Below, piece after piece: positions 1-9,091 of a stretch of DNA of 64,000 nt (position 1 is the first letter of the stretch; the number at the start of each line of letters is the position of its first letter). A program made the position numbers and the translations under genes. Location: the NCBI RefSeq assembly GCF_017744115.1, contig NZ_JAGHQW010000008.1:88609-152608 (forward strand). The letters are read 5' to 3'. The stretch is from Salinisphaera sp. G21_0. GTDB taxonomy: Bacteria; Pseudomonadota; Gammaproteobacteria; Pseudomonadales; Endozoicomonadaceae. The notes under the pieces are model-generated. The model did no database searches and was not told the DNA's origin. It saw only the letters and a program-made list of their open reading frames with translations.

Positions 1-920
1 CCTTCAGTGATTTCATCCTCCAATTCTGAGGTGAGAACAGGACGGGTTAGCCAGTCTTCCTTATTTCGCTTTTTTAAAGAGTATACTAAGTCCTGGTAAA
101 ACACATCTGTCATTTTGTTGAGTATTTCGAACTCTGGCATCAGGGATGGCAGGATAAGTTCGAATCGGTTAAGCATTTCAATCTTATCATTGATCTTTAC
201 ATTGTGATCATGATCTTTTAGGGGGTCCAAACCAAACTGTTTACAGACTAAATTGTAAAGCTCGTTGTACGTGTGTACTTCATTACCTAATACAAATACA
301 TTCTTATCAATGGCACGCTCTTTTATCAGGAATAATTTAATGCCATAATCCAGTAACCCGTGTCGAATCTGCTGAAGAACCTTTTGTGGGTCGCGGGAGT
401 TCTCGATGCTGGTATATGCACCTTGAATACGGGTACCATTGCCCCCAAGACAATAGTCTATCCCTGAAAGAAACTCATGAAACAAAGCGCAAAAACTGTC
501 TCTATTGAAAGACAACTTATCAGCATTACCAGGATTTTCCGCTTCCAGCTCAAGAAACCGCTCAGTTCGATGAATGATATTATGGAGATAATAACGAGTA
601 TCCGTGAATGATACCAGGCTCTGAGGTTTTTTATCATCATTTTTCAGATCATCTGAAATCTTTGAGTGAAAGGTATCAATTTGATCATCAAATTCGTTGC
701 TGATTAAACGCTGTGTCAAAAGCTTCAGCTTGCCAATGTCAGTCATAAACTGAGTTTTCATTTTGCTGTAGACTTCAGGTTCATCCTCTTTAACTTTTGC
801 TAGCGTTCTAAAACTTCCGTTAGGGAAAGCAATGTAATCAGTTATTTTCTTATTCAGTTTTTCAGTGCTTTCTGAGAGTAATGGCTTCTGGAATAAAGCA
901 GAGTGATGTTTTGGTATCAT
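1..920 (-). CDS. Hypothetical protein, C-terminus off the left edge
   Basis: An open frame of 306 codons starts at ATG 918-920 and runs off the left edge without a stop. The protein begins MIPKHHSALFQKPLLSE. It is hydrophilic and apparently helical, rich in Lys, Asp, Glu and Asn, with no signal peptide or membrane segment. A central stretch reads DYCLGGNGTRIQ, roughly residues 150-161. I do not recognise the family. The composition resembles other effector-like proteins in this window, but that is only an impression. It is transcribed away from the beta-lactamase, with about 480 bp of AT-rich DNA upstream that should hold its promoter. Confidence 0.75.
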   Translation of the reverse strand, partial: MIPKHHSALFQKPLLSESTEKLNKKITDYIAFPNGSFRTLAKVKEDEPEVYSKMKTQFMTDIGKLKLLTQRLISNEFDDQIDTFHSKISDDLKNDDKKPQSLVSFTDTRYYLHNIIHRTERFLELEAENPGNADKLSFNRDSFCALFHEFLSGIDYCLGGNGTRIQGAYTSIENSRDPQKVLQQIRHGLLDYGIKLFLIKERAIDKNVFVLGNEVHTYNELYNLVCKQFGLDPLKDHDHNVKINDKIEMLNRFELILPSLMPEFEILNKMTDVFYQDLVYSLKKRNKEDWLTRPVLTSELEDEITE

Positions 921-1405
921 TTATTATTTCCTGTTGATTATTTAATGTAACTATTCTGTCTTGGTAATGCGTGATTGTATCTTATCAAAAAATCATACTT
1001 GTTATGAAGCACACACGTAATGTATTGGCGTAATTCAGGCACGATGATTATTAACCATATTTGAGATGTACGGGGTTTTGAGGATATACAAGTTTAAGCC
1101 ATCTTGTATCAAATTGAATTTAGAGTTAATAAAGAATAAAAAAGTACAAAGTTGATAAAAAGGTAATGGTGATTTTTCCCATCGCGGTGTTTAATTAGAA
1201 GCGGTTTTTAATGAGTTGTCATTTCTTTAATAGAATTGTTGCCACGCTCCAGGGATTGCCAACTCCGAAAGCACGTCTCTCCATGTAGTACATGGTTAAT
1301 GGGTTCCTTCTATCAGGCTCCGTTCGTTCTGAGCCGAGCCGAAGGACGCTCAGGGTGAACGGAGATTTTACACATCAAACTCATAAATGATACACAGGTC
1401 GGCTA
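921..1405. other. AT-rich intergenic region
   Basis: No coding frame is convincing here. The left part, to about 1200, is AT-rich and probably carries the promoter of the leftward edge gene. The right part contains a REP-like hairpin at 1320-1362 and lies at the 3' side of the beta-lactamase gene. Confidence 0.5.
1320..1362. repeat. REP-like inverted repeat
   Basis: Arms CCGTTCGTTCTGAGC (1320-1334) and GCTCAGGGTGAACGG (1348-1362) pair at 12 of 15 positions around a loop containing GAGCCGAAGGA. The same word family (CCGTTCG...TGAGC...CGAAGG) recurs at 8861-8963 and 22743-22772. These are typical dispersed extragenic palindromes. Confidence 0.6.
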
Positions 1406-2299
1406 TTAGGAGGCTTTTATGGCAGCCTCCTGCTGAACCCCGAAATGACTGAAAATAACCTGACCTATTTTTACCACCATCCGGTTTCTCTCTTCCAGGC
1501 TGGCGTTTGTGCCGGTCATATAAATACTGATGATCAGTGGTGGACGCCTGTGACTCCAGGTAATGGCGGTGATGCCCCGGGAACCATTGCCGCCGGCACC
1601 TGATCTATCGGCAATCGACCAATCTGCCGGAAGTATTGAGCGGAGCAGGTTGCCTGCCACTTGATTGGCCATCATCCAGGTTTTCAGTTGGGCCCGGGAG
1701 CCGTCTGACAGGGTATTCCCCAGGATCAGTTGATTCAGGGTGTTGTTGATTGCCAGTGGCGTTGTGGTGTCCCGTTTGTCACCCGGATGCGCTTCATTTA
1801 ATTCAGGCTCAATACGATCCAGACGTGTAACAGTATCTCCGGTAGCACGCAGAAATTCAGTCAATGTCTGTGGGCCGCCAATGCCAGCCAGTACTATATT
1901 GGCGGCGGTGTTGTCGCTGGTTGTCATCGTCGCTTCACAGGCCTGCCCGAGAGTGATTGTCTGGCCTGCCATGGGTTCGGTGACCGGGGAGTAAGTGACC
2001 AGTAATGCCTTTTCAATCATGGACTCAGTGTTCAGTTGTTGCTTTTGCTGATCAACACCTGCAAGCAGTTTGGCGCAGGCCAGAGTTTTGAAGGTGCTCA
2101 TTAAGGGAAAGCGAGTATTGCCCCGGTAATGCCACAGAGACTGGTCTGCTGTATCCAGTACCGCTATTCCTATTTGACCTCCATGCTGATTTTCCAGATC
2201 AATGGCCAGTTCAGTCACCGGGTGGGCAAGAGTGTATGAGGAGAAACTCACTAAGGTCAGTGAGGAGAAAATCCAGCGTTTGATAATGGAAACGTGCAT
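1406..2299 (-). CDS. Class A beta-lactamase, CARB-like
   Basis: Serine beta-lactamase, predicted periplasmic, about 297 residues. The usual class A motifs appear in order: STFK with the catalytic serine and lysine, SDN, the omega-loop ExxLN motif (EPELNE), and RSGAGG in place of the common KTG triad. Arg instead of Lys at that position is known from the CARB/PSE carbenicillin-hydrolysing enzymes. The ATG at 2297-2299 is preferred over an upstream TTG (2350) because it gives a clean signal peptide ending SYTLA/HP. No strong ribosome site is seen at either start. It is divergent from the SDR gene and has no nearby ampR-like regulator or mobile element, so it looks like a resident chromosomal gene. 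Confidence 0.9.
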   Translation of the reverse strand: MHVSIIKRWIFSSLTLVSFSSYTLAHPVTELAIDLENQHGGQIGIAVLDTADQSLWHYRGNTRFPLMSTFKTLACAKLLAGVDQQKQQLNTESMIEKALLVTYSPVTEPMAGQTITLGQACEATMTTSDNTAANIVLAGIGGPQTLTEFLRATGDTVTRLDRIEPELNEAHPGDKRDTTTPLAINNTLNQLILGNTLSDGSRAQLKTWMMANQVAGNLLRSILPADWSIADRSGAGGNGSRGITAITWSHRRPPLIISIYMTGTNASLEERNRMVVKIGQVIFSHFGVQQEAAIKAS

Positions 2300-2385
2300 T
2301 GGAAAATAAACAGGCACTATAAGAGGGGGCTGAATGCTATCATCGGACAATGATTTTATGCCAGCTTTTCAGCTATCTATAACGG

Positions 2386-3108
2386 ATGTCTCACGGTATG
2401 TACTCAGATAAAGTCGTTATTGTCACAGGTGCCAGTCAGGGTATTGGCAACGCCATTGCCAGGGCTTACAGGGAGCAGGGGGCTACTGTGGTTGGCTTCG
2501 ACCTGCACCAACCGGCAACGGGTGATATGGATTTCTACAGCGTTGACCTGGGAAAACCGGAGATGATTGAAGCAGCCTTTGACAGCATTGCTCGCCAATA
2601 TGGCACGGCACATATCCTGATTAATAATGGTGCCATAAGCCAGTTTAATAAACCGGTGACTGAGCTTGCTGCTGCGGAGTTTTCCAGAGTAATTGATGTC
2701 AATCTGAGTGGCAGCTTTAACTGTGCCAGGGAGTTTGTCAGGCACCATAGCGATAATCAGTACGGACGAATTATCAATATTGCGTCTACCCGCTGGCACC
2801 AGAATGAACCCGGCTGGGAGGCCTATGGTGCGTCTAAAGGCGGCCTGGTATCACTGACCAATACACTGGCCATATCACTGGCACAAACGCCGATTACCGT
2901 GAATGCCATCAGCCCTGGCTGGATTCAAACTGAAGATTATGATCAGCTGACCGGGCAGGATCACCGCCAGCATCCATCGGGGAGAGTGGGTAAGCCACGG
3001 GATATTGTTAATACCTGTCTGTTTCTGACCCATGAAGAGAATGACTTTATTAACGGTGCCAATATCGTGGTTGATGGGGGTATGACAAAGAAAATGATCT
3101 ATCTGTAA
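2386..3108 (+). CDS. SDR-family NAD(P)-dependent oxidoreductase
   Basis: Classical short-chain dehydrogenase of 240 residues. It has the nucleotide-binding TGASQGIG motif near the N-terminus, NNGA after beta-4, a catalytic serine in INIAS and the catalytic YGASK pair. The C-terminal GANIVVDGGMT ending is typical of the family. The substrate cannot be told from sequence; it resembles the 3-oxoacyl/sugar-alcohol group. The start could be ATG 2386 or ATG 2398; neither has a strong Shine-Dalgarno. It converges with dsbC, with a hairpin between them. Confidence 0.9.
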   Translation: MSHGMYSDKVVIVTGASQGIGNAIARAYREQGATVVGFDLHQPATGDMDFYSVDLGKPEMIEAAFDSIARQYGTAHILINNGAISQFNKPVTELAAAEFSRVIDVNLSGSFNCAREFVRHHSDNQYGRIINIASTRWHQNEPGWEAYGASKGGLVSLTNTLAISLAQTPITVNAISPGWIQTEDYDQLTGQDHRQHPSGRVGKPRDIVNTCLFLTHEENDFINGANIVVDGGMTKKMIYL

Positions 3109-3137
3109 TGGCCAAACCAGGGGTTCAGTTTGTGCCA

Positions 3138-3162
3138 GGGAAGCCTGCCAGACAGGCTTCCC
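3138..3162. terminator. Hairpin between convergent SDR gene and dsbC
   Basis: A perfect 10-bp stem, GGGAAGCCTG (3138-3147) with CAGGCTTCCC (3153-3162), and a 5-nt loop lie in the 60-bp gap between two convergent stops. There is no T-tract on either side, so it may be a shared transcription or RNA-stabilising hairpin rather than a strong intrinsic terminator. Confidence 0.5.
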
Positions 3163-3168
3163 CAAACA

Positions 3169-3954
3169 TCAAGGCTGACTGTTGATGATTCTGGCAATAT
3201 CGGCAGCAGGGCGATAACCCGGAATAACCTGACCGTTTTCCAGCACCATTGCCGGAGTGCCGTTAATGCCCATTTGGACACCGAGGTTGTAGTGGTTATC
3301 AATGACAGTACTGCACGCTGCCTTATCACCTTGAATTTCTGCACTGATTGACTTGCCGGTTTTCAGGTCGGTTAATGCCTGTTTGCGGTCTGCTGAACAC
3401 CAGGCATCGGTCATCTTGCCATGCACTGGCGACTGCTGGCCACCCCGGGGGAAGGCAAGATAGCGCAATTCAATACCCAGCGCATTCAGCTGGCCGACTT
3501 CCCGGTGCAGTTTGCGGCAGTAGCCACAGTCGACATCCGTGAAAGCATAAACAACACCTTTGGTTTCACCTGTCGGTGCAAAAATCACCATATCTTCCTT
3601 GTTCAGGGATTTCAGCAGCCTGGCGTTTTGCTGGCTTTTCACCTCTTCTGTCAAGTTAACCAGCTGGTTACCGCGAACTTCCAACAGTTCGCCTTTGATA
3701 AAATACTGCCCGTTTTCGCTGCTGTAGATCACAAAGCCACCTTTGAGCATCACTTTGTAGATGCCGGGCATCGGGCTTTTGGTGATTGACTCAATGGGAA
3801 CGTTGGCATCAAGTTGTTTCAGCTGACGTTCAATCAGGGTCTCGGGGCCCTGAACGGCACTGTCCTTGCCGGTAGCCTCTGCATTGACGGCCACAGACCA
3901 GGCGGTACTGGTGGTCATCATGGCCGTTAACAGAAGCGCAGAGAATTTAGACAT
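3169..3954 (-). CDS. dsbC: Thiol:disulfide interchange protein DsbC
   Basis: Periplasmic disulfide isomerase, 261 residues. The signal peptide ends around VAVNA/EA. An N-terminal dimerisation domain (about residues 35-110) is followed by a thioredoxin fold with the CGYC active site in FTDVDCGYC and the cis-proline loop GTPAM. A second cysteine pair (AWCSA and AACST) matches the structural disulfide of DsbC. The start has the Shine-Dalgarno AAGGA 7 nt upstream. It lies 184 bp downstream of xerD on the same strand, the order found in E. coli and Pseudomonas, so the two are probably co-transcribed. Confidence 0.95.
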   Translation of the reverse strand: MSKFSALLLTAMMTTSTAWSVAVNAEATGKDSAVQGPETLIERQLKQLDANVPIESITKSPMPGIYKVMLKGGFVIYSSENGQYFIKGELLEVRGNQLVNLTEEVKSQQNARLLKSLNKEDMVIFAPTGETKGVVYAFTDVDCGYCRKLHREVGQLNALGIELRYLAFPRGGQQSPVHGKMTDAWCSADRKQALTDLKTGKSISAEIQGDKAACSTVIDNHYNLGVQMGINGTPAMVLENGQVIPGYRPAADIARIINSQP

Positions 3955-4138
3955 ACTGATTCCTTATTAGATCCACAAGATAAGCCCGGACATCACAAGG
4001 GCTATCGGCAAGCCGTTCCAGCATTGGAGAGAAGCGCTGGATAAAAACAGGGTAGTCTAGCCTTATTTCTTCCTGTTGTATCGCTTGGACACTGTTATCC
4101 GGTGGAGAGTTCTAAAAAATAGTGAATAAACGGTCAGA

Positions 4139-5044
4139 TTACCCCCTGGGATGATGCTCACGATGCAGTTCTGACAGCCTGTGGTTGGCAATATGGGTAT
4201 AGATCTGGGTGGTGGACAGATCGCTATGACCAAGCAGCAGCTGGACCACTCGAAGATCTGCACCGTGGTTCAGAAGGTGAGTGGCAAAAGCATGTCGAAG
4301 GACATGGGGAGAAACGTCGGCAGTGATACCAGCGATCGTATTGTAGCGCTTGATCCGATGCCAGAAGGTCTGCCGGGTCATGGGGCGTCCCTGACGACCC
4401 GGAAACAGGGTTCGGCTGTCATACTGGTTCAGCAGATCACCTCTTGCCTGTCGTATATATTGCTGCAGCCATTCAATGGCATTCTGGCCCATGGGGACCA
4501 GCCGTTCCTTCCGGCCTTTACCGATAATGCGGAGCACTCCCTGTCTGAGATTAATATTGTCCATCTTCAGGTTGACCAGTTCTGAGATTCTCAGGCCGCA
4601 GGCATACAGGATCTCAAGCATGGCACGATCACGAAGACCAATGGCGGTATCGGTATCCGGGCTATTGAGCAGTGCTTCTACCTCTTCTTCTGACAATGTT
4701 TTTGGCAACGCCTTGCCCTGGCGGGGCATGTCAATATTGGCCGTAATGTCAGTGGTGATCTGTTCAGATTGAAGCAGGTAACGGTAGAAGGCTCTCAGGC
4801 TGGAGATTTGCCGGGCGGTTGATCGTGGGTGATAACCCTGCTCATAACGCCAGCCCAGAAACCGGCGAAGGTCCTCTTCGCTGGCTGAGAGTAATAGCTT
4901 GCCGACGTTTTGAGTGTGCTCCTGCAGCCACTCAGTGAACAGCAGCAGGTCACGTTGGTAAGCTTCACGGGTATTTTTGCTGAGCCCTCGTTCAAGCCAG
5001 AGGTGTTGTAAAAAGGCCTGTATTTCCAGAGAAGTGGGGGTTGG
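4139..5044 (-). CDS. xerD: Site-specific tyrosine recombinase XerD
   Basis: Chromosome dimer resolution recombinase, partner of XerC at dif. The N-terminal SAM-like core-binding domain contains LERGLSKNTREAYQRDL. The C-terminal catalytic domain shows the first Arg in ACGLRISEL, the HxxR box in HVLRHAFATHLL, and the late His/Tyr pair in LLGHSDLSTTQIYTHI. The ATG at 5044 (MPTPTS) gives the usual length of about 300; the frame extends 21 bp further to a TTG at 5065. dsbC follows. In Pseudomonas the region upstream of xerD leads to rplS; here about 10 kb of ankyrin and Fic-like genes separates them. Confidence 0.95.
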   Translation of the reverse strand, partial: PTPTSLEIQAFLQHLWLERGLSKNTREAYQRDLLLFTEWLQEHTQNVGKLLLSASEEDLRRFLGWRYEQGYHPRSTARQISSLRAFYRYLLQSEQITTDITANIDMPRQGKALPKTLSEEEVEALLNSPDTDTAIGLRDRAMLEILYACGLRISELVNLKMDNINLRQGVLRIIGKGRKERLVPMGQNAIEWLQQYIRQARGDLLNQYDSRTLFPGRQGRPMTRQTFWHRIKRYNTIAGITADVSPHVLRHAFATHLLNHGADLRVVQLLLGHSDLSTTQIYTHIANHRLSELHREHHPRG

Positions 5045-5234
5045 CATGGCAATCAATAGATCCAATATTGCACGATAGTGTAGATAATATCAGTTCTCTT
5101 TGCATAGGGCCTCCCGGGAGTTTTGCATTGCTGCCATAATCAGTTAATCAAATGAGAACCTATTGCCAGATGATCAGTCACTTCCAGCAACTGATCCTGC
5201 ATCCATGCAGTCGTGTGGGGTTTTAACTCTTGTC

Positions 5235-8192
5235 TTATTTTTCCTGTTTTAAATTAAGCTTTTTTTCTTCCATACTTTTTCGATCCTTCTTCTTTTCTTC
5301 CTTTATGTTTATATTCAGCGATGCCTCAATACGTTCTAACTCCTTTATATCTTGCCCGTAAAATTCTAAAGGTGTACCACCATAGTAGTGTAAATCCTCT
5401 CCATTTGATTTATTGTATTTTTTAAAATTTATTCTTGGAGGTATATAACGACCCCCGGCGTACATTGCTCCAATGCTCTGTGGCCAGAACTCATCTTCTA
5501 TTTTTCCCCGACCTTCCTTCAAGGTGCATCCATGCTTGATTAATTCTATCAGTGTTTCTTTATTGTCTTTGTGCGCTGCATAATGGACAGGCCTGGAACG
5601 CAGTTTAGTCTCTATGAATTTTGATGCGCCAAGATCATTTATCAGGTACGAGATAAGTGTATGTTTGCCCAGGTCACATATCAAATGAAGTGCGCAGGTA
5701 CCATTTTCAGATATTGCTGAGTTTATGTTGGGCATATTTTTCAATAACAATTTACTGATATCATCGTTGGCATGTGTAAAAGAAAAGTAAAGCAAGGAAT
5801 TTGTTGCGTATTTATAACACCTGTCCGAGAAGGCTCCAGCATTCAATAATTTTTCAGTAGTGTTAAGATTATTGTTTTTAACACTGAAATAAAGTGCAGT
5901 ATGTGCGTATCTAATCCAGCCCTGCTTCGGATTCACTAATAATGCATCTATAACCTGATCGTTCAAATTTAACTCACATGCAGTAGTAACAGGGGTATTA
6001 CGTTTGGAATCCGACACATTGACATCAATGCCAGGCTGATGGCAGAGAAAAAGTATGGCATCCTGGTTGTTCATGCGAACAGCCAGACTAAGAGCGGTAT
6101 TACCATCTCTCATGCAAGCGTTTATATGAATACCGTCCAGCTTACAAAGAAATTCTAACACTGCCCACTGATTATTTAAGGCTGCCAGAGGCAAGGGATG
6201 AAGTAATACTTCTGGATCATTTGGATCTCTCAGAGAGTCAATCATTAATTGGGGGTGAGTTTGTTTCAGGCGCTTGATAGTGTCTAAATCACCTTCAACG
6301 CACGCATTATAGTACGTTATATTGAAATCGTCCCGGCTAAGTGGTGCCTGCATTATAGTTGGCAGTGCTGATGCTCCGCAGACGTCGTCTGGATCGATAT
6401 TTTCAGGATGCCTGTTTGTTTCATCACCACTTGTATGTGTGTTGGCAAAGGCAGAGTGGTCCGAGCCCTGTATAGGCTGTTCAGGTACTGGTAGCGCACT
6501 TGGTGTAGTGTCTGTGGAAGCAACAGCTTCGGTTGTTTTTTCAGGTTTTTCTGTAGGCAGTATTTGTAGTTTTTGTGCTAATTTCTGGAATATTGTTATT
6601 GGTTTTGTATCTTTTTCATTGTTTTTAATTCCATGTTTCTTCTCATAGTTCATCATCTGTACTTTATCACCTTCATAAATTTCCAAAGGTGTGCCACCAT
6701 GATGAAATAATTTTTCTCCGTTTGATTTATTTGCCCTGGTAAAGTCTATTTTTTGTGTATAACGACCATCAATTATTTTCTTTTTCCAGAAGTCTTTTTC
6801 TATTCTTCCTTTTCTTACAAACAGGGTGCATCCATGATCGATTAATCTACGCAATGTTGTTGCGTTATTGTCATGCGCTGCATAATGAACTGCCATGGAA
6901 TCGTATTTATTGGTCAGGGATTTCGACGCTTTGCGCCTATCTATCAGGTAAGTAATGATGTCATCTTTGCCTGTTAAAGCAGCAAGATGCAGCACACGAG
7001 CCCCAGCTTCGGATATTTTTTGATTTATGTCTGTCAAATGACTCAATAACAAAATACTAATCTCATCGGAGGCATTTGTGAAAGAAATGTAAAATACGCT
7101 GTCTTTTCCATCACGATGGATCATGTCAACAGGTGCCTCGTTATATAATAATCTTTCAGTAGCTTTCAGATTATTGTTTTTAACGCTATGGGAAAGTGCG
7201 GTTTCACCGTTTTTGTTCGGGCCCAGGTACGGCTTTTTATTCAATAATGTTTGTATAATACGATCATCTGAGTTTTTTTCACAGGCTAAAATAATAGGTG
7301 TGCAACCGAGGCTGTTTTCCACATTTACATCAATGTTAGGTTGTTGACAGAGAAATTGTACGGCCGCCCCCTGGTGCATTCTGATGGCAAAGTGGAGAGC
7401 GGTATTTTTTTCAGGCCCGCGAGCATTTATATTAATATATGGATTTTGGCAAAGAAATCTTAACACTCTGTGCTGATTACGTTCGGCAGCCAGATGCAGG
7501 GGATGAACTGATATTGTTGGGTTGTCCGGATGCGTCAGAAAATTATTCATTGACTTGGGATCAGCAGCCTGGCACAGCTGAAAAATTGTCTCTATATCAT
7601 CACTCAGACAGGCATGAAAGTATATATTATTGAATTCATCCGGATTTAATGGCTTGGCAGTTATGGGTGGCAATGCGCATGCCCCTTCAAGGTCGTCCGG
7701 GAAGGGATTTTCGTTAATCTCGTCTTCTTCTGGCCGGGGCATGGCCATATTTGTCTCATGAACTGAAAACAAGGGGAACAGCTGATCATACGTTGGCAGA
7801 TTGAAATATGGAAGGTCAGAACTGTCGGGATAGGCTGGTGGTGGATCTGACGGTAGTTGATATTCATCAGCAGTAGCATGCCCGGTTTCTTGACCGCAGG
7901 GTGGGATAGTCATCGTGCTATCAACAGGATGCGGCAACATGGTTCTTTGCCCGATGCTCCTCGCCTGAGGAGGGGGCGATTGTGAATCTGGCAGATCAAA
8001 AAAGAGTGAGGTAGAAGATAAACTCTCGTAAATGTGGCGGTTATCGAAGTCACCTGAATTCCCGGGAGCACCATTATCAGTGGTTGTGTCATTAGTGGTT
8101 GTGTCTGGAATTTGATTCTGTGGATTAGTTGTAGTGGCAAATGAATCAGTATCTGGAACAGTAGTAACCGGATTGCCAACGGAGTAGTACAT
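5235..8192 (-). CDS. Large ankyrin-repeat protein, two ANK lobes
   Basis: 985 residues. A Thr/Pro/Asn-rich N-terminus (about 1-180) has no signal peptide. An ankyrin solenoid spans about residues 187-460, with units such as HPLHLAAERNQ and NTALHFAIRMHQ. A Ser/Thr-rich linker follows, then a second homologous ankyrin lobe at about 624-900, and a Lys/Glu-rich coiled-coil tail ending KLNLKQEK. The two lobes align with each other along their length, starting with FNxxYxxAC and ending with HYAAH...L..HGCTL, so the protein arose by internal duplication. It is paralogous to the 1310-residue ankyrin gene upstream, including its 5' flank. The likely role is binding a protein partner, plausibly in a host; this is inference. 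Confidence 0.9.
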   Translation of the reverse strand: MYYSVGNPVTTVPDTDSFATTTNPQNQIPDTTTNDTTTDNGAPGNSGDFDNRHIYESLSSTSLFFDLPDSQSPPPQARSIGQRTMLPHPVDSTMTIPPCGQETGHATADEYQLPSDPPPAYPDSSDLPYFNLPTYDQLFPLFSVHETNMAMPRPEEDEINENPFPDDLEGACALPPITAKPLNPDEFNNIYFHACLSDDIETIFQLCQAADPKSMNNFLTHPDNPTISVHPLHLAAERNQHRVLRFLCQNPYININARGPEKNTALHFAIRMHQGAAVQFLCQQPNIDVNVENSLGCTPIILACEKNSDDRIIQTLLNKKPYLGPNKNGETALSHSVKNNNLKATERLLYNEAPVDMIHRDGKDSVFYISFTNASDEISILLLSHLTDINQKISEAGARVLHLAALTGKDDIITYLIDRRKASKSLTNKYDSMAVHYAAHDNNATTLRRLIDHGCTLFVRKGRIEKDFWKKKIIDGRYTQKIDFTRANKSNGEKLFHHGGTPLEIYEGDKVQMMNYEKKHGIKNNEKDTKPITIFQKLAQKLQILPTEKPEKTTEAVASTDTTPSALPVPEQPIQGSDHSAFANTHTSGDETNRHPENIDPDDVCGASALPTIMQAPLSRDDFNITYYNACVEGDLDTIKRLKQTHPQLMIDSLRDPNDPEVLLHPLPLAALNNQWAVLEFLCKLDGIHINACMRDGNTALSLAVRMNNQDAILFLCHQPGIDVNVSDSKRNTPVTTACELNLNDQVIDALLVNPKQGWIRYAHTALYFSVKNNNLNTTEKLLNAGAFSDRCYKYATNSLLYFSFTHANDDISKLLLKNMPNINSAISENGTCALHLICDLGKHTLISYLINDLGASKFIETKLRSRPVHYAAHKDNKETLIELIKHGCTLKEGRGKIEDEFWPQSIGAMYAGGRYIPPRINFKKYNKSNGEDLHYYGGTPLEFYGQDIKELERIEASLNINIKEEKKKDRKSMEEKKLNLKQEK

Positions 8193-8199
8193 GGTACAT

Positions 8200-8420
8200 G
8201 CCTTATGTCTGATTGGGTATTTCCAAAGCCTGTTTCGGTTTCGTTGTTGGCCTTTGAATTTCCTGATAGCGCATCACTATGGTACTACCTTTGGGATAAG
8301 CCATAAGAGAATCTGAAATGCCGTGCAAAAACTGAACGTTAACGAACTTTGTTAATTAATGCCTTTGTTCAGACCGTAAAACTATCCAATAGTTCCAGCA
8401 CTGCCTTCTTTGCCTGCCTC
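8200..8420 (-). repeat. Duplicated 5' flank of ankyrin genes, copy 1
   Basis: This stretch upstream of the 985-residue ankyrin gene aligns with 13035-13250 upstream of the 1310-residue gene. Shared words include TTTCCTGAT, GGTACTAC, AAGCC(A/G)TAAGAGAA, TCAGACCGTAAAA and CAATAGTTCCA. It shows that the ankyrin gene was duplicated together with its control region, so the promoter should lie here. Confidence 0.7.
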
Positions 8421-8501
8421 AGTCACACTTGGCAACGCATGCCATGGTTTTCTGGAAGACCTGTTCAATTGAAACAGGCTGTTTGACTAGTGTGATATTA
8501 A

Positions 8502-8770
8502 TCAATCTTCATCACTATCCGATGCTTTATGCCACGTTTGATTATGGCTTTCAAAATCGTAAAGGTTAAATGCAAATTGGTGCAGATCATTACTGGAATT
8601 TTTCAGATGCTTTAGTTTAATTTTCTGTATCCAAATCTTCAGTGATTTAAGTTGAGTATTCGGCAGGGTAATTGTTTCTTTCTCAAGGAGGACGGGGAAT
8701 TGGTATTTTGGAAAAATTTTATCAATCCTTAGATCTATTATTGCATGATAATTCGGAACATATCATTTCC
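8502..8770 (-). pseudogene. Remnant of a Fic-like gene paralogous to 13382-14839
   Basis: On the minus strand an open stretch ending at a TGA (8502-8504) reads IDKIFPKYQFPVLLEKE, then TLPNTQLKSL. It aligns with MDKILFKYQLMTLLEKE, then TPLNTQLESL, of the intact gene at 13382-14839. The DNA identity is obvious by eye around TTTCTTTCTCAAGGAGG. Only about 45 codons match; the N-terminal two thirds and the H...DG...R motif region are gone, and the tail diverges. It sits in the same position relative to ankyrin gene 1 as the intact gene does to ankyrin gene 2. Confidence 0.75.
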
Positions 8771-8860
8771 CTGAAGGGAGGTTAAGGGAATAGCTTTTTC
8801 GAATTTGCGTTATCAGATTCTGGTAAGGGTTTTAATGAGTTTGACGTGTACAGTCTCTGA

Positions 8861-8963
8861 TCACCCTGAGCGCCCTTCGGCTCGGCTCAGGATGTACGGT
8901 CGAAGGGTGCCTGGCTCGATAGAGTCTGGAGTTTCCGCCCTTCGACAGGCCCGGGACGAACGG
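8861..8963. repeat. Pair of REP-like repeats
   Basis: Two related palindromic words, TCACCCTGAGCGCCCTTCGG (from 8861) and CCCTTCGACAGGC...GGGACGAACGG (8938-8962), lie head to head. They belong to the dispersed family also present at 1320-1362 and 22743-22772. They lie just beyond the 3' end of ankyrin gene 2. Confidence 0.6.
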
Positions 8964-9091
8964 AGTGCGGAAGCACGACACCCCGTCAAACTCTTTGAAA
9001 TCATGTGCCAGTGCACGCCATTGCTGCTTGCATAGCACCTGAGCAATGAGTTTTACATTGCTAAAATACGTAAGTTCCAATAGATACTCAC

